A stretch of 64,000 bases of DNA from Oidiodendron maius Zn (lineage: Eukaryota > Ascomycota > Leotiomycetes > Myxotrichaceae), in contig KN832873.1 in the NCBI GenBank assembly GCA_000827325.1, positions 2,494,245 to 2,558,244 on the forward strand, given 5' to 3'. This document shows positions 24,680 to 35,608 of the stretch, piece by piece. The position numbers and the translations under genes are program-made. A model generated the notes under the pieces. It was not told the origin of the DNA. It saw only the letters and a list, made by a program, of their open reading frames with translations, and made no database searches. Positions within the stretch are counted from its first letter, which is position 1, and the number at the start of each line of letters is the position of its first letter.

Positions 24680-25656
24680 ATGGTGCAGTATATAACCACT
24701 CCCTGGCGCACCCGCTCCTGTCTCTTCCAAGTCCGCGACGCTCTCTACCCCTCACCCACGTCCCCGCTGTCTCCTGAGGAACTCTCTTCCGCGCGAAGAG
24801 AAGCAATAGCCAGGGTATCTATCTGGGCACAACGCGGCAATTGCCCTCACCTAGTCGAGTCTACTGCGCTCCTGAGCGCCGCGATCCTGAATGATGTGCC
24901 TGGGAACGAACCGTGGGGCGTGAGGGCGGCGTATGCGTCGAGTTTTTCCAGGTGCGTAATTTTATTTTGCTTATGTTCTCCGCACAGGATGTTGACGTAA
25001 AGAGTCGCAGATTCGTTACTGGCCTGCTCGACAGCCATCAGACGTCCAAACGTAAGATTTCTATGTACGCGCTCGCGAAGACGCTCGAGCTGCCTGCGAC
25101 GTACGTCGAGCTGCGGCACCAAGCGACACACGAGGAGCTCCCTTCACTACAGAAGCTGCGTGGGGCGGCGAGGAAAGCGCTGGAGTGGATTTGGGAGCGA
25201 TATTGGGCGGATTTGTTGTTGGTGCCCGAAGGTAGAGAGGAGAAAGATGAGCAGGAGTGGGTGAGAAGAGTTGTTGTGGAAGGTGATAGGGAGGATTGGA
25301 GGGTAGTGGAGGAAGAGGCGAGGATAAGGGGAGAGGAAAAGGTGATGAGTGCGCTGATGGATGTGCAACAAGGAGAGGCGGCGAGGGATAGTGCGGTGTT
25401 GTTGCGAACTGTGAGGTTGTCGAGGAGGATGATTTCCGAGGATGGGGACAAGGAAGAGGCTGAGCTGGGGGGTAAGACCCTGGAGGAGGTTAGGAGGGAA
25501 TTAGACACAGTTAGAGAGCGGTTGGATCAAGAAAAGAGTCAGGAGGCAACGAGAGCGGAGTTGGAGTCGATGGAAAGTTCTGATGACCAGACAAAGGGAT
25601 GGGCGAGGTGGGAGGGGCCGTGGATACCAACACCCATAGGTACGGTTCGATATTGA
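24680..25656 (+). CDS. las1: Las1, ITS2 pre-rRNA endonuclease
   Basis: Exons 24680-24951 and 25011-25656 (intron 59 nt) encode 305 residues. Las1 carries the HEPN nuclease that cuts at site C2 in ITS2, working with the kinase Grc3. The N-terminal Las1 domain is clear: a start [12 protein letters not shown], then [25 protein letters not shown], then [47 protein letters not shown] split here at the intron. The last segment contains RHQATH, the HEPN R-x4-H catalytic signature. The middle is acidic and Glu/Arg-rich. It ends [11 protein letters not shown], close to the usual terminal PIG motif. The protein is shorter than many fungal Las1 (often over 400). A further splice from the PIG codon near 25639 into DNA around 25711 is possible but would replace the conserved ending. 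Confidence 0.88.
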
Positions 25657-25890
25657 TGTACGATTTTATCATCCGATACATGGAAACTACTAATATTAAC
25701 GAAAGATACAGCTCGTCACCGGCAATGGAATGTATATAACGAGTGTCACATGTCTCATTATTGGCTGCTTACAGCCTGTACTGGATACTCTATCGCGCCA
25801 TCAAGGGCGAAATCACTTTCCAACCGTATCTCGTCCTCCCATTAGTGCGTACAGAAAAATGGGATCATTGGGTCATATATTCTAAGCACG

Positions 25891-27799
25891 TTACTTCTCG
25901 TCCGCACCCTTGTCGGTATCGGCGGCGGCGGCCGCCGCTTCCTCCTGCTGGGTGTGGATGGCGAACTTCTCCTCGGCGTCCAGTTCACCACGCTCAAAGC
26001 GGACAGCCTTGGTGTCAACCTTGGTCTTCCAGGCGGGAGTTCCGAGATATTTGAAGCTGCCGGGAGTAGTGTCATCAAAGATCTCCTCGACCTCCTCAAG
26101 AAGCTTCTGGGAGGTCTCGGGGAACAGGAAGTACACGTGCCAGAACATGCAGAAGCAGAATACGGCGAAGACGACGTACACCTCCCATTTAATGTTGGCG
26201 AACGCAGGGGGCACGAAGTACGCAAGAGCGAAGTTGAAGATCCAGTTGGCGGATGTGGTGAGGGCGACGGCCTTTCCACGAACGCGGAGCGGATACAGTT
26301 CGGGAGGGTAGATCCAGGAGACAGGACCCCAGGTGGGCGCATACGAAGCGACAAAGAGGTAGGTGCAGGCAATGACGGCCTTCGCAGGTGCGCCAGTGAT
26401 AGACATCGACTCGGAGGCAGAGTCGAACTGCTTGAAATATGGTTTTACAGAGTAGTGGCCGAGAAGGGCGGCGTTCACGACGAGCCAGGTCATCATCAGG
26501 AAGGCACCGACAAGCATGGTAGGACGGCGACCCCATCTGTCGACCCAGAGAAGAGCTGGGATTGTCATGACAACATTGATGATGAACTGAATGGATGATG
26601 GGAGTAGGACATTGCTACCGAGACCAGCCATGGTGAAGATGTAAGTGATGTAGTACATCATAACGTTCATTCCAGTACTGAGAGCATATGTCAGCGGCTG
26701 TACAACGAGACCAATTTGGGGGAGGGGGACTTACAGCTGGGACCAGATCTGAGTGAAAACACCAATGTGGGTACGGTTGATCATGTCGGGTTTGAGAAGC
26801 TCCCAGTATGTGACGTCCGCATTGGCGCGCTCGAACTCAACGACTTCTCGGATTTCCTCCATCTCCTTGTGGACGAAGGGAGAGTTGGAATCACCCTTGG
26901 CATGGACTAGGAAAAGAGTCAGCTGACACCACCCTGCGAAAGGACCACCGATACCTACCGAGAGCGAGAACATTAACAGCCTCCTCCCAGCGGTCCTGCT
27001 TGGCGAGCCATCTGGGAGATTCTGGGAGGAATAACATGGCAAAGAATAGGAAGATGGCAGGGAGCATCTGGAGACCCCATGGGACACGGAAGGCGGCCGT
27101 GCCGTTGATGTAGGAGCAGCCATAGGAGATGTAGAACATGATGAGGATACCCCAGGTGATTGCCCCTATTCGAGAGTCAGATCAATGTTAAGTTTCACAC
27201 GCCTTCCCTTACTCACATTGCTGGGTACCAACGAGTCTTCCTCGCTTGGAGGGGGGTGCAATCTCAGTTATCTGTTGCGGCAAATTAGTTTTTTTGGTTG
27301 ATCACGGTGCTGTGAGGGTGATAAGCTTACGTAGACAGGAACTTGAGCAGAGCAGATGCCAACAGCGAATCCGTTGACGATACGGCCGACAATCAACATT
27401 CCAATGCCCTGGGAAGCGCAGACCAGGATGGAGCCGACACACCAGATAACGGAACCGATCTGGATGGACTTCTTACGACCAAGCCAGTCAGAGAGGTAAC
27501 CAGAGACCAGCGACCCCAACCACGAACCAGCAGGCATGGAAGCGGTGATACCACCTGCAAAACTCGTAAGTGGATGATGTTATTTAGGGGAAGTGTGAGA
27601 TCTGCCCACCTTGGACATTGGGAGTTGGACCAGAGCATTTTCCATCAGTTTTCAGGTAGAGAGGACCCTGGTTGAAGTAACAGAGATAAGCAGGCGTGGA
27701 GATGATGGCAGACATCGAAGAGATATCGAAGCCAAACAGGGCGCCTCCCACGACGGCCACGGCCGCAATGACATAGACATTGCCGACCACAAAGGGCAT
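25891..27799 (-). CDS. MFS hexose-type sugar transporter
   Basis: Six exons (27799-27610, 27554-27331, 27271-27217, 27165-26959, 26906-26735, 26677-25891), introns 51-59 nt, 544 residues. Plasma-membrane sugar/H+ symport or facilitated uptake is expected. All sugar-porter signatures are present: a first helix with GGALFGFDISSMSAI, DWLGRKKS after helix 2, GRIVNGFAVGICSAQVPVY, PESPRWLAKQDR before the central loop, VDRWGRRP, RVRGKAVALTTSANW, and PETSQKLLEEVEEIFD near the end. Twelve membrane helices can be counted. The tail is Ala/Glu rich. The class looks like fungal high-affinity monosaccharide carriers; the substrate cannot be assigned by eye. Three CreA-type sites lie within 260 bp upstream. 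Confidence 0.93.
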
Positions 27800-27934
27800 G
27801 GCGGGCAGGAAGACAGCAGTAGGTGGCAGCTAGTGTGCGTTCTTTTTCTCAAGCTCAATTGGGCGTGTCAGGCAAAAATTCCCTAGGGCGGAAGGGGACA
27901 AGAATTAGGAGAGAGCAGGAGGATTCGGGCGAGT

Positions 27935-28051
27935 GCGGGGGGATGTAGGTGGTATTATATAGGTCTGCTTTTCACACTCAGGAATATGACCAGTGAGCCG
28001 GACTTGCCTGCTGGGGAGGAAGAGCGTGTGGGTCATCATCACCAGCCGGGG
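27935..28051 (-). promoter_or_regulatory. Candidate CreA (SYGGRG) sites and TATA box of the sugar transporter
   Basis: Upstream of the transporter start (27799) are GCGGGG at 27935-27940, CTGGGG at 28011-28016 and CCGGGG at 28046-28051. All fit the CreA/Mig1-type consensus SYGGRG. A TATATAA box on the coding (minus) strand spans 27955-27961, about 155 bp before the start. Such short sites occur often by chance; their clustering and the gene's type make glucose repression a reasonable inference. Confidence 0.35.
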
Positions 28052-30572
28052 AAGAGCGACTCGGGCGGGTTTTTTTCTGTAGTAGCAGAGCAAGGGGGCC
28101 AGGGTGTGCGTACAGAGTACCATCTCCAAGTCGTCCAACGTGAGGACCGAGGAGATCACGAGCAGCCAAAGATTCAGGAGCCACATCTGCGCTCCGGGCC
28201 AAAGAGGTGAAGACCGAAGCTGGTTTGCCCCGCGATGGTTCGCACCCCGGTCCTCTTAATGGCTTCATGTTCGGGTCCCCTGTCCCTGTCGGGACTCCAT
28301 ACTGGTACTTCGTACCGTACTCGCAGCCATACGGCAACTTGTATACGTGAGGTGAAGGCTCGAGGTCTCCATCTGCCATACCACCCGATCCATGGCTGGT
28401 CTCTGCCATGCCGGGTGTTGCCCCCCTGCCGCGGCACAGAATTGCCTCATGGGCCACTCAGAGCGGCGCGCGGGCACCCACGCCATTCCCGGTGGTCGAT
28501 ATGCAGGCGCACGAAGGGCCATTAGTGGGTGCCGATCGGCACTGGAGTTGAGCGAGCGACGAGCTGTCAGGTGGAGGCCTCGATCAGGGACAGAGCCCGC
28601 AGTCGAGCCAGAGGCGGGCTACGGTTTAGGGCGACGGCCTTGCTCGAAATTCTCCATATGAAAGCCGGAGAAGAGTTGCCCGAGACACAAGAGTGGGAAA
28701 CTTCGCCTGGATGGCTGGAAGTGTGTTGTCAGAATATGCCTATCTCGGGTCATTAAAGTCACGAATGGCCCGGGTAGGAGGAAAGCCACCGTAACAGAGT
28801 GATGTAGAGGTACATACGGCACGGAAGCACTTCTCGTACCCGAGGTACGTACAGCTGGGAGAATTCTCGGTCGTAGATTTAGACCCCACCAGAGGGCTGA
28901 AGGTATGCAAGCACAACAAAAACAAACGTGAGATTGCACCCACCGGCAGTAGCAGCCAAGCTGCAATAACCCACTCACCCAAAATACGAAGAGGATAATG
29001 ACTCTCGTACCAGTACTACCACCACCATCCAGTCCATCATTTACCACTCTACCTAGACAGAGAGGATTTCGCAAATCTACACCATCCCAATCTCCCAAAA
29101 TCTCTGCCCTGCGCTTAGCTGCGGAGTTACACATCACAGACAGTAAGGATCGACGGCATTCTCGAATCTCGAAAGCCGAGACACTCAGCGCTGAGAGACG
29201 GTCCGAATGCAACGTAACTTGCCGGGATCTTCTCCACCATTCGCACGGGCTGTCGTCTGTGGCGCTCCGCGTTTACGGCACTGCTTGCGGCTGGCAAGAC
29301 TCTCGGATTTTGGGCCCGGGGAGATCGAGCGTGGCGACGGGGATGCCAGATGCCAGGCCTTAGGACGCCGAAGCGCTGGGAGGGGCGTGACGGGGGCGTG
29401 GAGAATGGGGCTGTGGGTACGCCGTGCGAGGTGGTGCCTGGATGGTGGTAATGTTGGTGTAATTCGGGCAGTCCATCTGAGAAGAGATTGAGTGGAAGGG
29501 GAGAAAGGGACTGAAGGAAAGTGGAATGTTTCGCTTCTCGATGGGGAATAGAAGCATACGGCACGTGGCAGATTTCTTGTAGTTGGAAAAGAGATGACGC
29601 ACGTGACGCGGGGTCTCCACAAACAGGAAAGCGGCACAGCAAGAAATAGAATTGAGAAACGAAACCAACAGTTGGAAAATAGTCGAGGAACACGGGAACC
29701 CCTTCTGGAAATTTCCCGATGTCGTAAGAGGGACCAACGCCAACAGCATAAAACCCAGGAAACACACCTGACATGACATCTTCACGAGGCACGGGATCTC
29801 GATCACGGGAACACCGAGGATCACGAGCGCTCACTGGCAGTCACGAGAGTGACCAACTTCCTACAAACTCTACGCCCTCCAGCTACCGGACTTCATTACC
29901 TCGTTGCTTTTCGGCTGGGCGGATACCTACCAAGGCTGCAACGGTATAGGCATTGTCACTGTCGCACACACATGAAGAGTCACACCAGTGGCTTTGCATT
30001 CCTGGGCATTAAGCAAGATGCTGTACACTCAGCTCCTAGGTAATCTTACTAGAAGTGTTTAGGTAGCCATATGCCTGTCTTATCTCAGCTGTATTGACGT
30101 CGTACAGCACCAACGAAAAGGGTGTTACCGGCCCCAAAAACACATAGTCGAAAATAAAAAGTCGATCTACGCTCGATTCCACAGCAGCATGCACGCTGCG
30201 CATCGCCTTGGAATCATCCATCTCTCCTCTCAACCTAGTTCCCCAACATATCATAGATATAAGGCGCCTTATCTACCGCCTCGCGCTGTTGGGACCGAAA
30301 ACACGGAACGGCTTATCTGCCTGTTATCTCTCTCCTTGTCCCGTGGTGTTTTGTTGTCTATGCATGAAAGTGCCGTACCGCACTGTATCTGTAAGTGTAA
30401 TGTAAGGGAAGGGAGGACCAGGAGTCCTTCCGAGTGGGCAAGCCCCCAGGTCTAAGCTAAGATGGAGATCTCATCCCCTCCCTCGCCCCTTCTTTGTTCT
30501 TCATCACACGGCTATCTAGTGCGCACTTGATACTTCTTGGCTCTATTTAGCTCCCTTTCGCCCATGTGCGTG

Positions 30573-30600
30573 CGGGGTTGAGGAGGGGTTGAGGAGGGGG
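30573..30600 (+). repeat. GGGGTTGAGGA tandem, G-quadruplex candidate
   Basis: An 11-bp unit GGGGTTGAGGA is repeated twice and followed by a third G run. The G tracts are regularly spaced by TTGAGGA. Confidence 0.7.
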
Positions 30601-30847
30601 CTGTCGATGATGGACATCATGGTGACGCATCCAGGACAGGAGCGGAGGAGGGAGAGGGGCATGAGGAGAAAGCTTAAACGCTTTTAGGTCATTTTATTTG
30701 CTTTTTTCTGGGAACGGGTCGGAAGTGATATGCACAGTAAGTATACTTATATAAGTCCTATCGCGCGAGAGAAATAACACATGCACACTTAAAACGAAGC
30801 GCGCGTATCGAATGAGACAGATTCAAGTGAACACTTTTGGATTTCAT

Positions 30848-30870
30848 CTCACTCACTCACCCACTCACTA
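30848..30870 (+). repeat. CACT-type short tandem repeat
   Basis: Imperfect CACT/CACC units (CTCACTCACTCACCCACTC) in otherwise non-coding DNA. Confidence 0.6.
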
Positions 30871-31783
30871 CCCTACTCCCCCTGACCACATCGATCCCGT
30901 CATCAATTATTCTGTATTTCGCCCAGACCGGTCCCATAAACCCCTCCCATTCCCAAATCTCCACCGGCGATCCAACCCCGCATCACTTCATTTTGTCCAC
31001 TTGTCCCCCTCCTTTGCACCCGGGGCCTGCCGTTCAAGTAAATAAAAAGCTAACCTGCCAGCATTCAAAACTCATCCCCTCCTCCCAAGCCATACTCCGG
31101 AAACAAAGAACCGCCCCTCCCCTGAATAGGAACCCAGCGCCGGTGCCGCCCAGATCAACGAGCGAGAGAGAGATAGAGCCGTCTGTCTGGGCAATGCCAG
31201 GGCCGGGGAAAACACATCACACAGGACCAGGAAATAAGATTACGACGCGAAGATCATCGATGTCGAAGCGAATATATGGCGGTTGCTAGTGACAGTCGCA
31301 CGCGGTGGATGCCGCAGAGAAATATTAAAACCCGTGTGTGCAAAGACGACGAATGTAAGGTATGTCGCACAGCAAAGTTCACCACTAGCCGGCCACATTC
31401 CATATCTCCCAGCCGACGTGGCGCTCGCCCGGCATCTGGGGGAGTCGTAAATCGTGCAGTCGTTCAACGTTGCCAATACGAAATGCGGAAAGATCACAAG
31501 CGCCCACCCTCGTCGTGCGACCAAAGACCCCCACCCATTTGTACGAGTGTGGCAGCCGAGATGACATGAGCTGAAATGTGTCTATCCAGCTCCCCTTCTC
31601 TGACATGCCGTACATTTTACAGAAAAGATGACGTGGTATATCCATCCCAATGAAAAACGTCTGCTCAAAGGCCAGTTTTTGTGAAGGAAAAAAAAAGTCT
31701 CCCTTATCCATCTCTGATTATATCTCCATGATTGCAAGTCACAGATGCTGTCGCATCAGGAGAGTTTAGGAAAGAAACTGCAG

Positions 31784-34700
31784 CTATTCCCGCTGAGCAA
31801 CCGAATCTTCCGCGCGAGCCCGCATGTGGCATGCCTGTGTCTCAAGGCTGCGCGCCATAAGGTGTGTTACTAAACTTCCATCAGTGACAGTTCCGATATT
31901 ACATGAGGGTGGGATTTACCAGGCCAAACGGCAGCCTTGTCTAGCATGAAAGCGGTCACTCTTAATATCTTGCTTGCATAACCTGAGTTTTCAGATGTTG
32001 GGAGCCTCTGGGAGGCGCTCAGCTGCGCAGCAGTTCCCATTCCGGCGAGTGAGATGTTCATCTTCATTTCGGCACTATTAAGAACCTCCTGGATCTTGGC
32101 CAGTAACTTGCAGTCCTCTTCCTCAAGCAGCATGATGGCTGGTACCTGTCCAAGATCGATGTCGTCTTTGCCCAATATCCCAAGATACCGTCCGACGCGC
32201 TCCTGCACCGTGGCCACCCACTCCGCTAGCACCTGCGCGCAGTCGAATGTGCACATGGCTGATTGCAGTGGGAGCTCTTTCGAGGTGAAATCGGCGAACG
32301 TGACACCGAGCTTATCAGACATGGACAGCGAGTCCGCGGCGTAGAATGCAGCTTTCCGGAGGTGTCGCTCGCGCCTCGAGGCAGACACGCCAGGGTTAGG
32401 CATCTGTTGACTCGCATTCGAGGGCATCCGTCCTGCTTTGAATTGTGGCGAGGAAGTCGAGGTAGGCGGGGAATCAACGAAGACAGAGCTAGATGCGGAG
32501 TTATCTGAAGGATCAGATTCCACATTGGAGATAGGTGAGTGCTCTGCATGCTGTATGATCTCGCTGCCACGTGATATCTCTTCCGCCATTCCGTCGAAAT
32601 CTCGCTGCCAGAACTTCTCCTTCGAACGAGATAGGTTGACGAATAGTCGAACGTATGCAAGATCCAGCAGAGGTATGCTATCTGCTGAAAGGGGACCGAG
32701 GCCAAAAGGATTTGGACGTTCCAGGCCTAGGTTGCCGAGTTAGTGTCAATCTGGAATGGTAACAACTACTCAAAATACAGTCGTGCACAACCCTGACAGT
32801 TTAAAGAGTCTTTGGCAAAACACTTACTGTGATGGGGATTGCTTGCCCAAGCAGCCTGCCATGCTTTCAGTGCTGGCTCGATGTGGCGATGCATCTTCTC
32901 GGTTTCCTCATTCGTCCAGATCTTGTTGTGATGTCGTTGTCTCGTCTCCTAAAAAGGTATTAGTGCATCTGCAGCAGTTTGGAAAGCTTAACGTAGATGG
33001 TTTCGAAGTCGATGTGGGGGGAAATGAAGCGTTCATACCCATATATAATTATGCAGTGCATTAATTAGGACTAGACATCCGAATGTGCTTGGCCTTAGGT
33101 CACTTTTGGGCAGATCTTGTGCGTTGGCGCTCTGTCCGAACAGTTGTGTGTGTTGTTGCTGCTGCTGTTGTTGCTGCTGTTTCTCACTAGTCCTCAGGAG
33201 CTCGCCCAGAGAATCGTGGAATGTAACAGCGTTATGATTGGCCATTCTGCCACCACCTAGAGCATAGAAGCTACTCGCGCTGTCCGCTGACCAGAATTCC
33301 TCGTCACAGGGTAGGTCGAGCATAATCTCGGAATTGGTCAATGCTGGTGTGTGGTTGTAGGCAGATACCAGGAGACTAGAGAGGATGAACACTGCGTACA
33401 GAGTCCGCTTTCGTTCCTCCATTGTTTTCCAGGCATACCACTCTCGCTGGTCTTCAGGGATCTCAGCCCTATGCCCATTATGCCAACTTTCTGAGTCGTC
33501 ATCCGTCATTTGAACGTCCTGTTGGTTGTTGTGAGATTGCGGTCTGAGAAGCTCAGCCGCGCGAGCAAGTGAGACCAAGGCTGCACAGTGGGTGCTGGCA
33601 ATATCTCCGGCCGTCTTGTCCCCACAGTTGTGGCCATAGACAACGTTCAACAACATAGCTTGTACGAGCCACACGGGCGTGTGAACTGAGTTCTCCGACA
33701 CTCTGGGTCCATGGTCAACCCCAGCTTTGCGGTGATCCGCCTTGCGAACGTCTGCCTTGCGCCGCTCCTCCAAATAGAGCTGGATCATCTTCTTGGCCGA
33801 GTCGAACAGCTCCTTTGACTGGACCTGGTCCTCATACAAGGACCCGATAGCGGCCATTGAAAGAATGAGGCAGCCACGGCCCTCAACCAGGCCAGCAGAG
33901 CCGCGAGACTCGTTGGAATAGGCTGGGACTTCAAAGGAGAGTGTGGGTATATGTAGGAATGGCAGATGGGGGTGGAAATAGCGGATATAGGCTCCAACGT
34001 ATCGTTGAAGGTCGTGAGTGCTTGGAAGATTACGGCTAGGATCGTTTGCGTTGCTTGCGCGGCCATGGGGAGAGAGGGGCGAGCTGGTAGCCGGGAAGGA
34101 GTATTTTCGAGTACCGAATGGGGTGCATTGCGCGAGCGCCGCTAGGAGGGACTGCCGGGTGGATTCGGTGATCGTAGATAGAGGTAAACTGGAGTACATA
34201 CTCCCGCTCATAGAGAGGGGTGTTTCCGGGCCGAGGTTCATGGGAGGGTGGAAGCTCTGGTTGGTAGCTCCAGGTACGATGGACGGGCTCACAGAGCTCA
34301 TTGAGGGTGGAGGCGTTGAGAAGTAAGGGTCGCTCGCATTTTTCTTTGGCATGCTATACGGAGATAATGGGCCGCCGTTCATCAGGTCCGGATATCCAGA
34401 TCCATTCAGGTCTATGCTGAACGGGTTTTGGTTCATCAGGGGAGGCGCCATCATCGACTGCTGCCACATAGATGCAGAAGCTGCCGCGGGGTTGTTCGAG
34501 CCGTCCAGCATGACCTCGCTGATGCCGCTTTGGCTCGCGGTGCTGATGGCAGATGGGGACGACCCGGCAATAGCATTCTCATTTGCCTCCTGGAACGACA
34601 TCTGATGTTCAAACCCATTCATCCACTCGAAATTCTCGTCAATTGCTTGGCCGGCAGACATCTCTTGGAAGGCCTGGTGATATGGCGAGGTGGAGTCAAT

Positions 34701-35608
34701 GGCCATGGCTTGTGGCGAGTCACTATAATGTAGAGCGTTGGGGTTGATAGTCGTGGATCCGGGCCCGAAGAGGAGGCCTTCAAAATCAAAGTCATTAAAT
34801 CCTCCCATCACCGGGGCGGTTCGCATACCTCCTCCGTAGTCGACGTTATTGAAATTGTGCGTCTCCAGCTTGGGTAAGCCCGGGTTCACTCCGCGCTGGC
34901 CCATTGCGGTTGACATGCCTCCGAAGGTGTAATCGTTCTGCATCGGCAGGCCGGCGAGGCTGGGGTGACGGCTGTGAGTGGGAGCATTGCTGCTTCGCAC
35001 AACGGTAGCATTGGCGGCTGCCATCAGCTGCATATGAGCTCCGTCGACATGGCTGATGGTGTTGGCCCGGGGTCGCATGGTCGAGCCCGAATGGCCGTTT
35101 GCCATGGAGCCCTTCCGCACACGTCCAGCCACGCCGACCGTGCTGCTGGCAGCGCTCTCTCGACGATTCCGGGGTCTGGAGGACGGGGTGGTGGTCATAT
35201 GGAGTTTCTGCTGGTGTCGGAGGAGGAGGTCTCGGCGGGCGAAGCATCGCGCACACTCGGGGCACTCGAACGGCTTCTCCTTGGTATGGGAACGCTCATG
35301 ACGCTTCAGATGCTCGAGTCGGGCAAACGCTCGATCGCAGGTCCCGCAGACGTGCGGCCTCGGTTTGTCAGTCTTGGGGGGAGGGAAGGGGCCGGCTGCC
35401 TTGGAGGAGCCGCTGACAGCGGCGACTACGCGGGGCAGAGAGTTAGAATTGAGGCAATATGGAGGCCCGCTTAGAGGGAGCGGTATCACGGCAGGAGCAT
35501 ACCATTTTCTGAACTGCTCATCCCACCGCTGGCAGTGGAGGGCTGGGATGACGTCGCGGCAGGCATGGCGAGGGATTGTTGTTGAAATATCGCAGGATCA
35601 CTCCGCAT
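31784..35608 (-). CDS. C2H2 zinc-finger / fungal-TF-domain regulator (AmdX/Adr1 type)
   Basis: Five exons (35608-35503, 35425-33039, 32948-32828, 32726-31920, 31869-31784), introns 77, 90, 101 and 50 nt, 1168 residues. Two tandem C2H2 fingers lie near the N-terminus: Cys62, Cys65, His78, His82 and Cys90, Cys93, His106, His111, with [16 protein letters not shown] and [16 protein letters not shown]. These recognition helices are those of the Adr1/AmdX group (carbon or amide catabolism in yeast and Aspergillus). A long Ser/Pro/Asn/Met-rich region follows, then a fungal-specific transcription factor domain from about residue 520 ([20 protein letters not shown]). A glutamine run of nine residues is at about 800. 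The joined C-terminus [14 protein letters not shown] supports the last intron. The start is the upstream in-frame ATG at 35608; ATG at 35566 is an alternative. The DNA 5' of it is unusually long and gene-free. Confidence 0.88.

Larger units (their letters stand above)
27800..31783. other. About 4 kb gene-free region upstream of the transporter
   Basis: Frames of up to 235 codons exist on both strands (for example 29127-29834 minus), but none has recognisable domains or coherent splice partners. Several overlap each other on opposite strands, as expected in GC-rich non-coding DNA. The region has G-rich and CACT tandem repeats (listed separately). It probably holds the long transporter promoter and the regulator's 3' UTR. 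Confidence 0.45.

Noticed and set aside
25954-26598. 214-codon plus-strand frame
   Set aside because: Antisense shadow of the last exon of the sugar transporter.
28619-29834. Overlapping minus-strand frames of 197 and 235 codons
   Set aside because: No domains, Pro/Arg/Ser-rich like translated GC-rich non-coding DNA, no consistent splice partners, and other frames overlap them on both strands.
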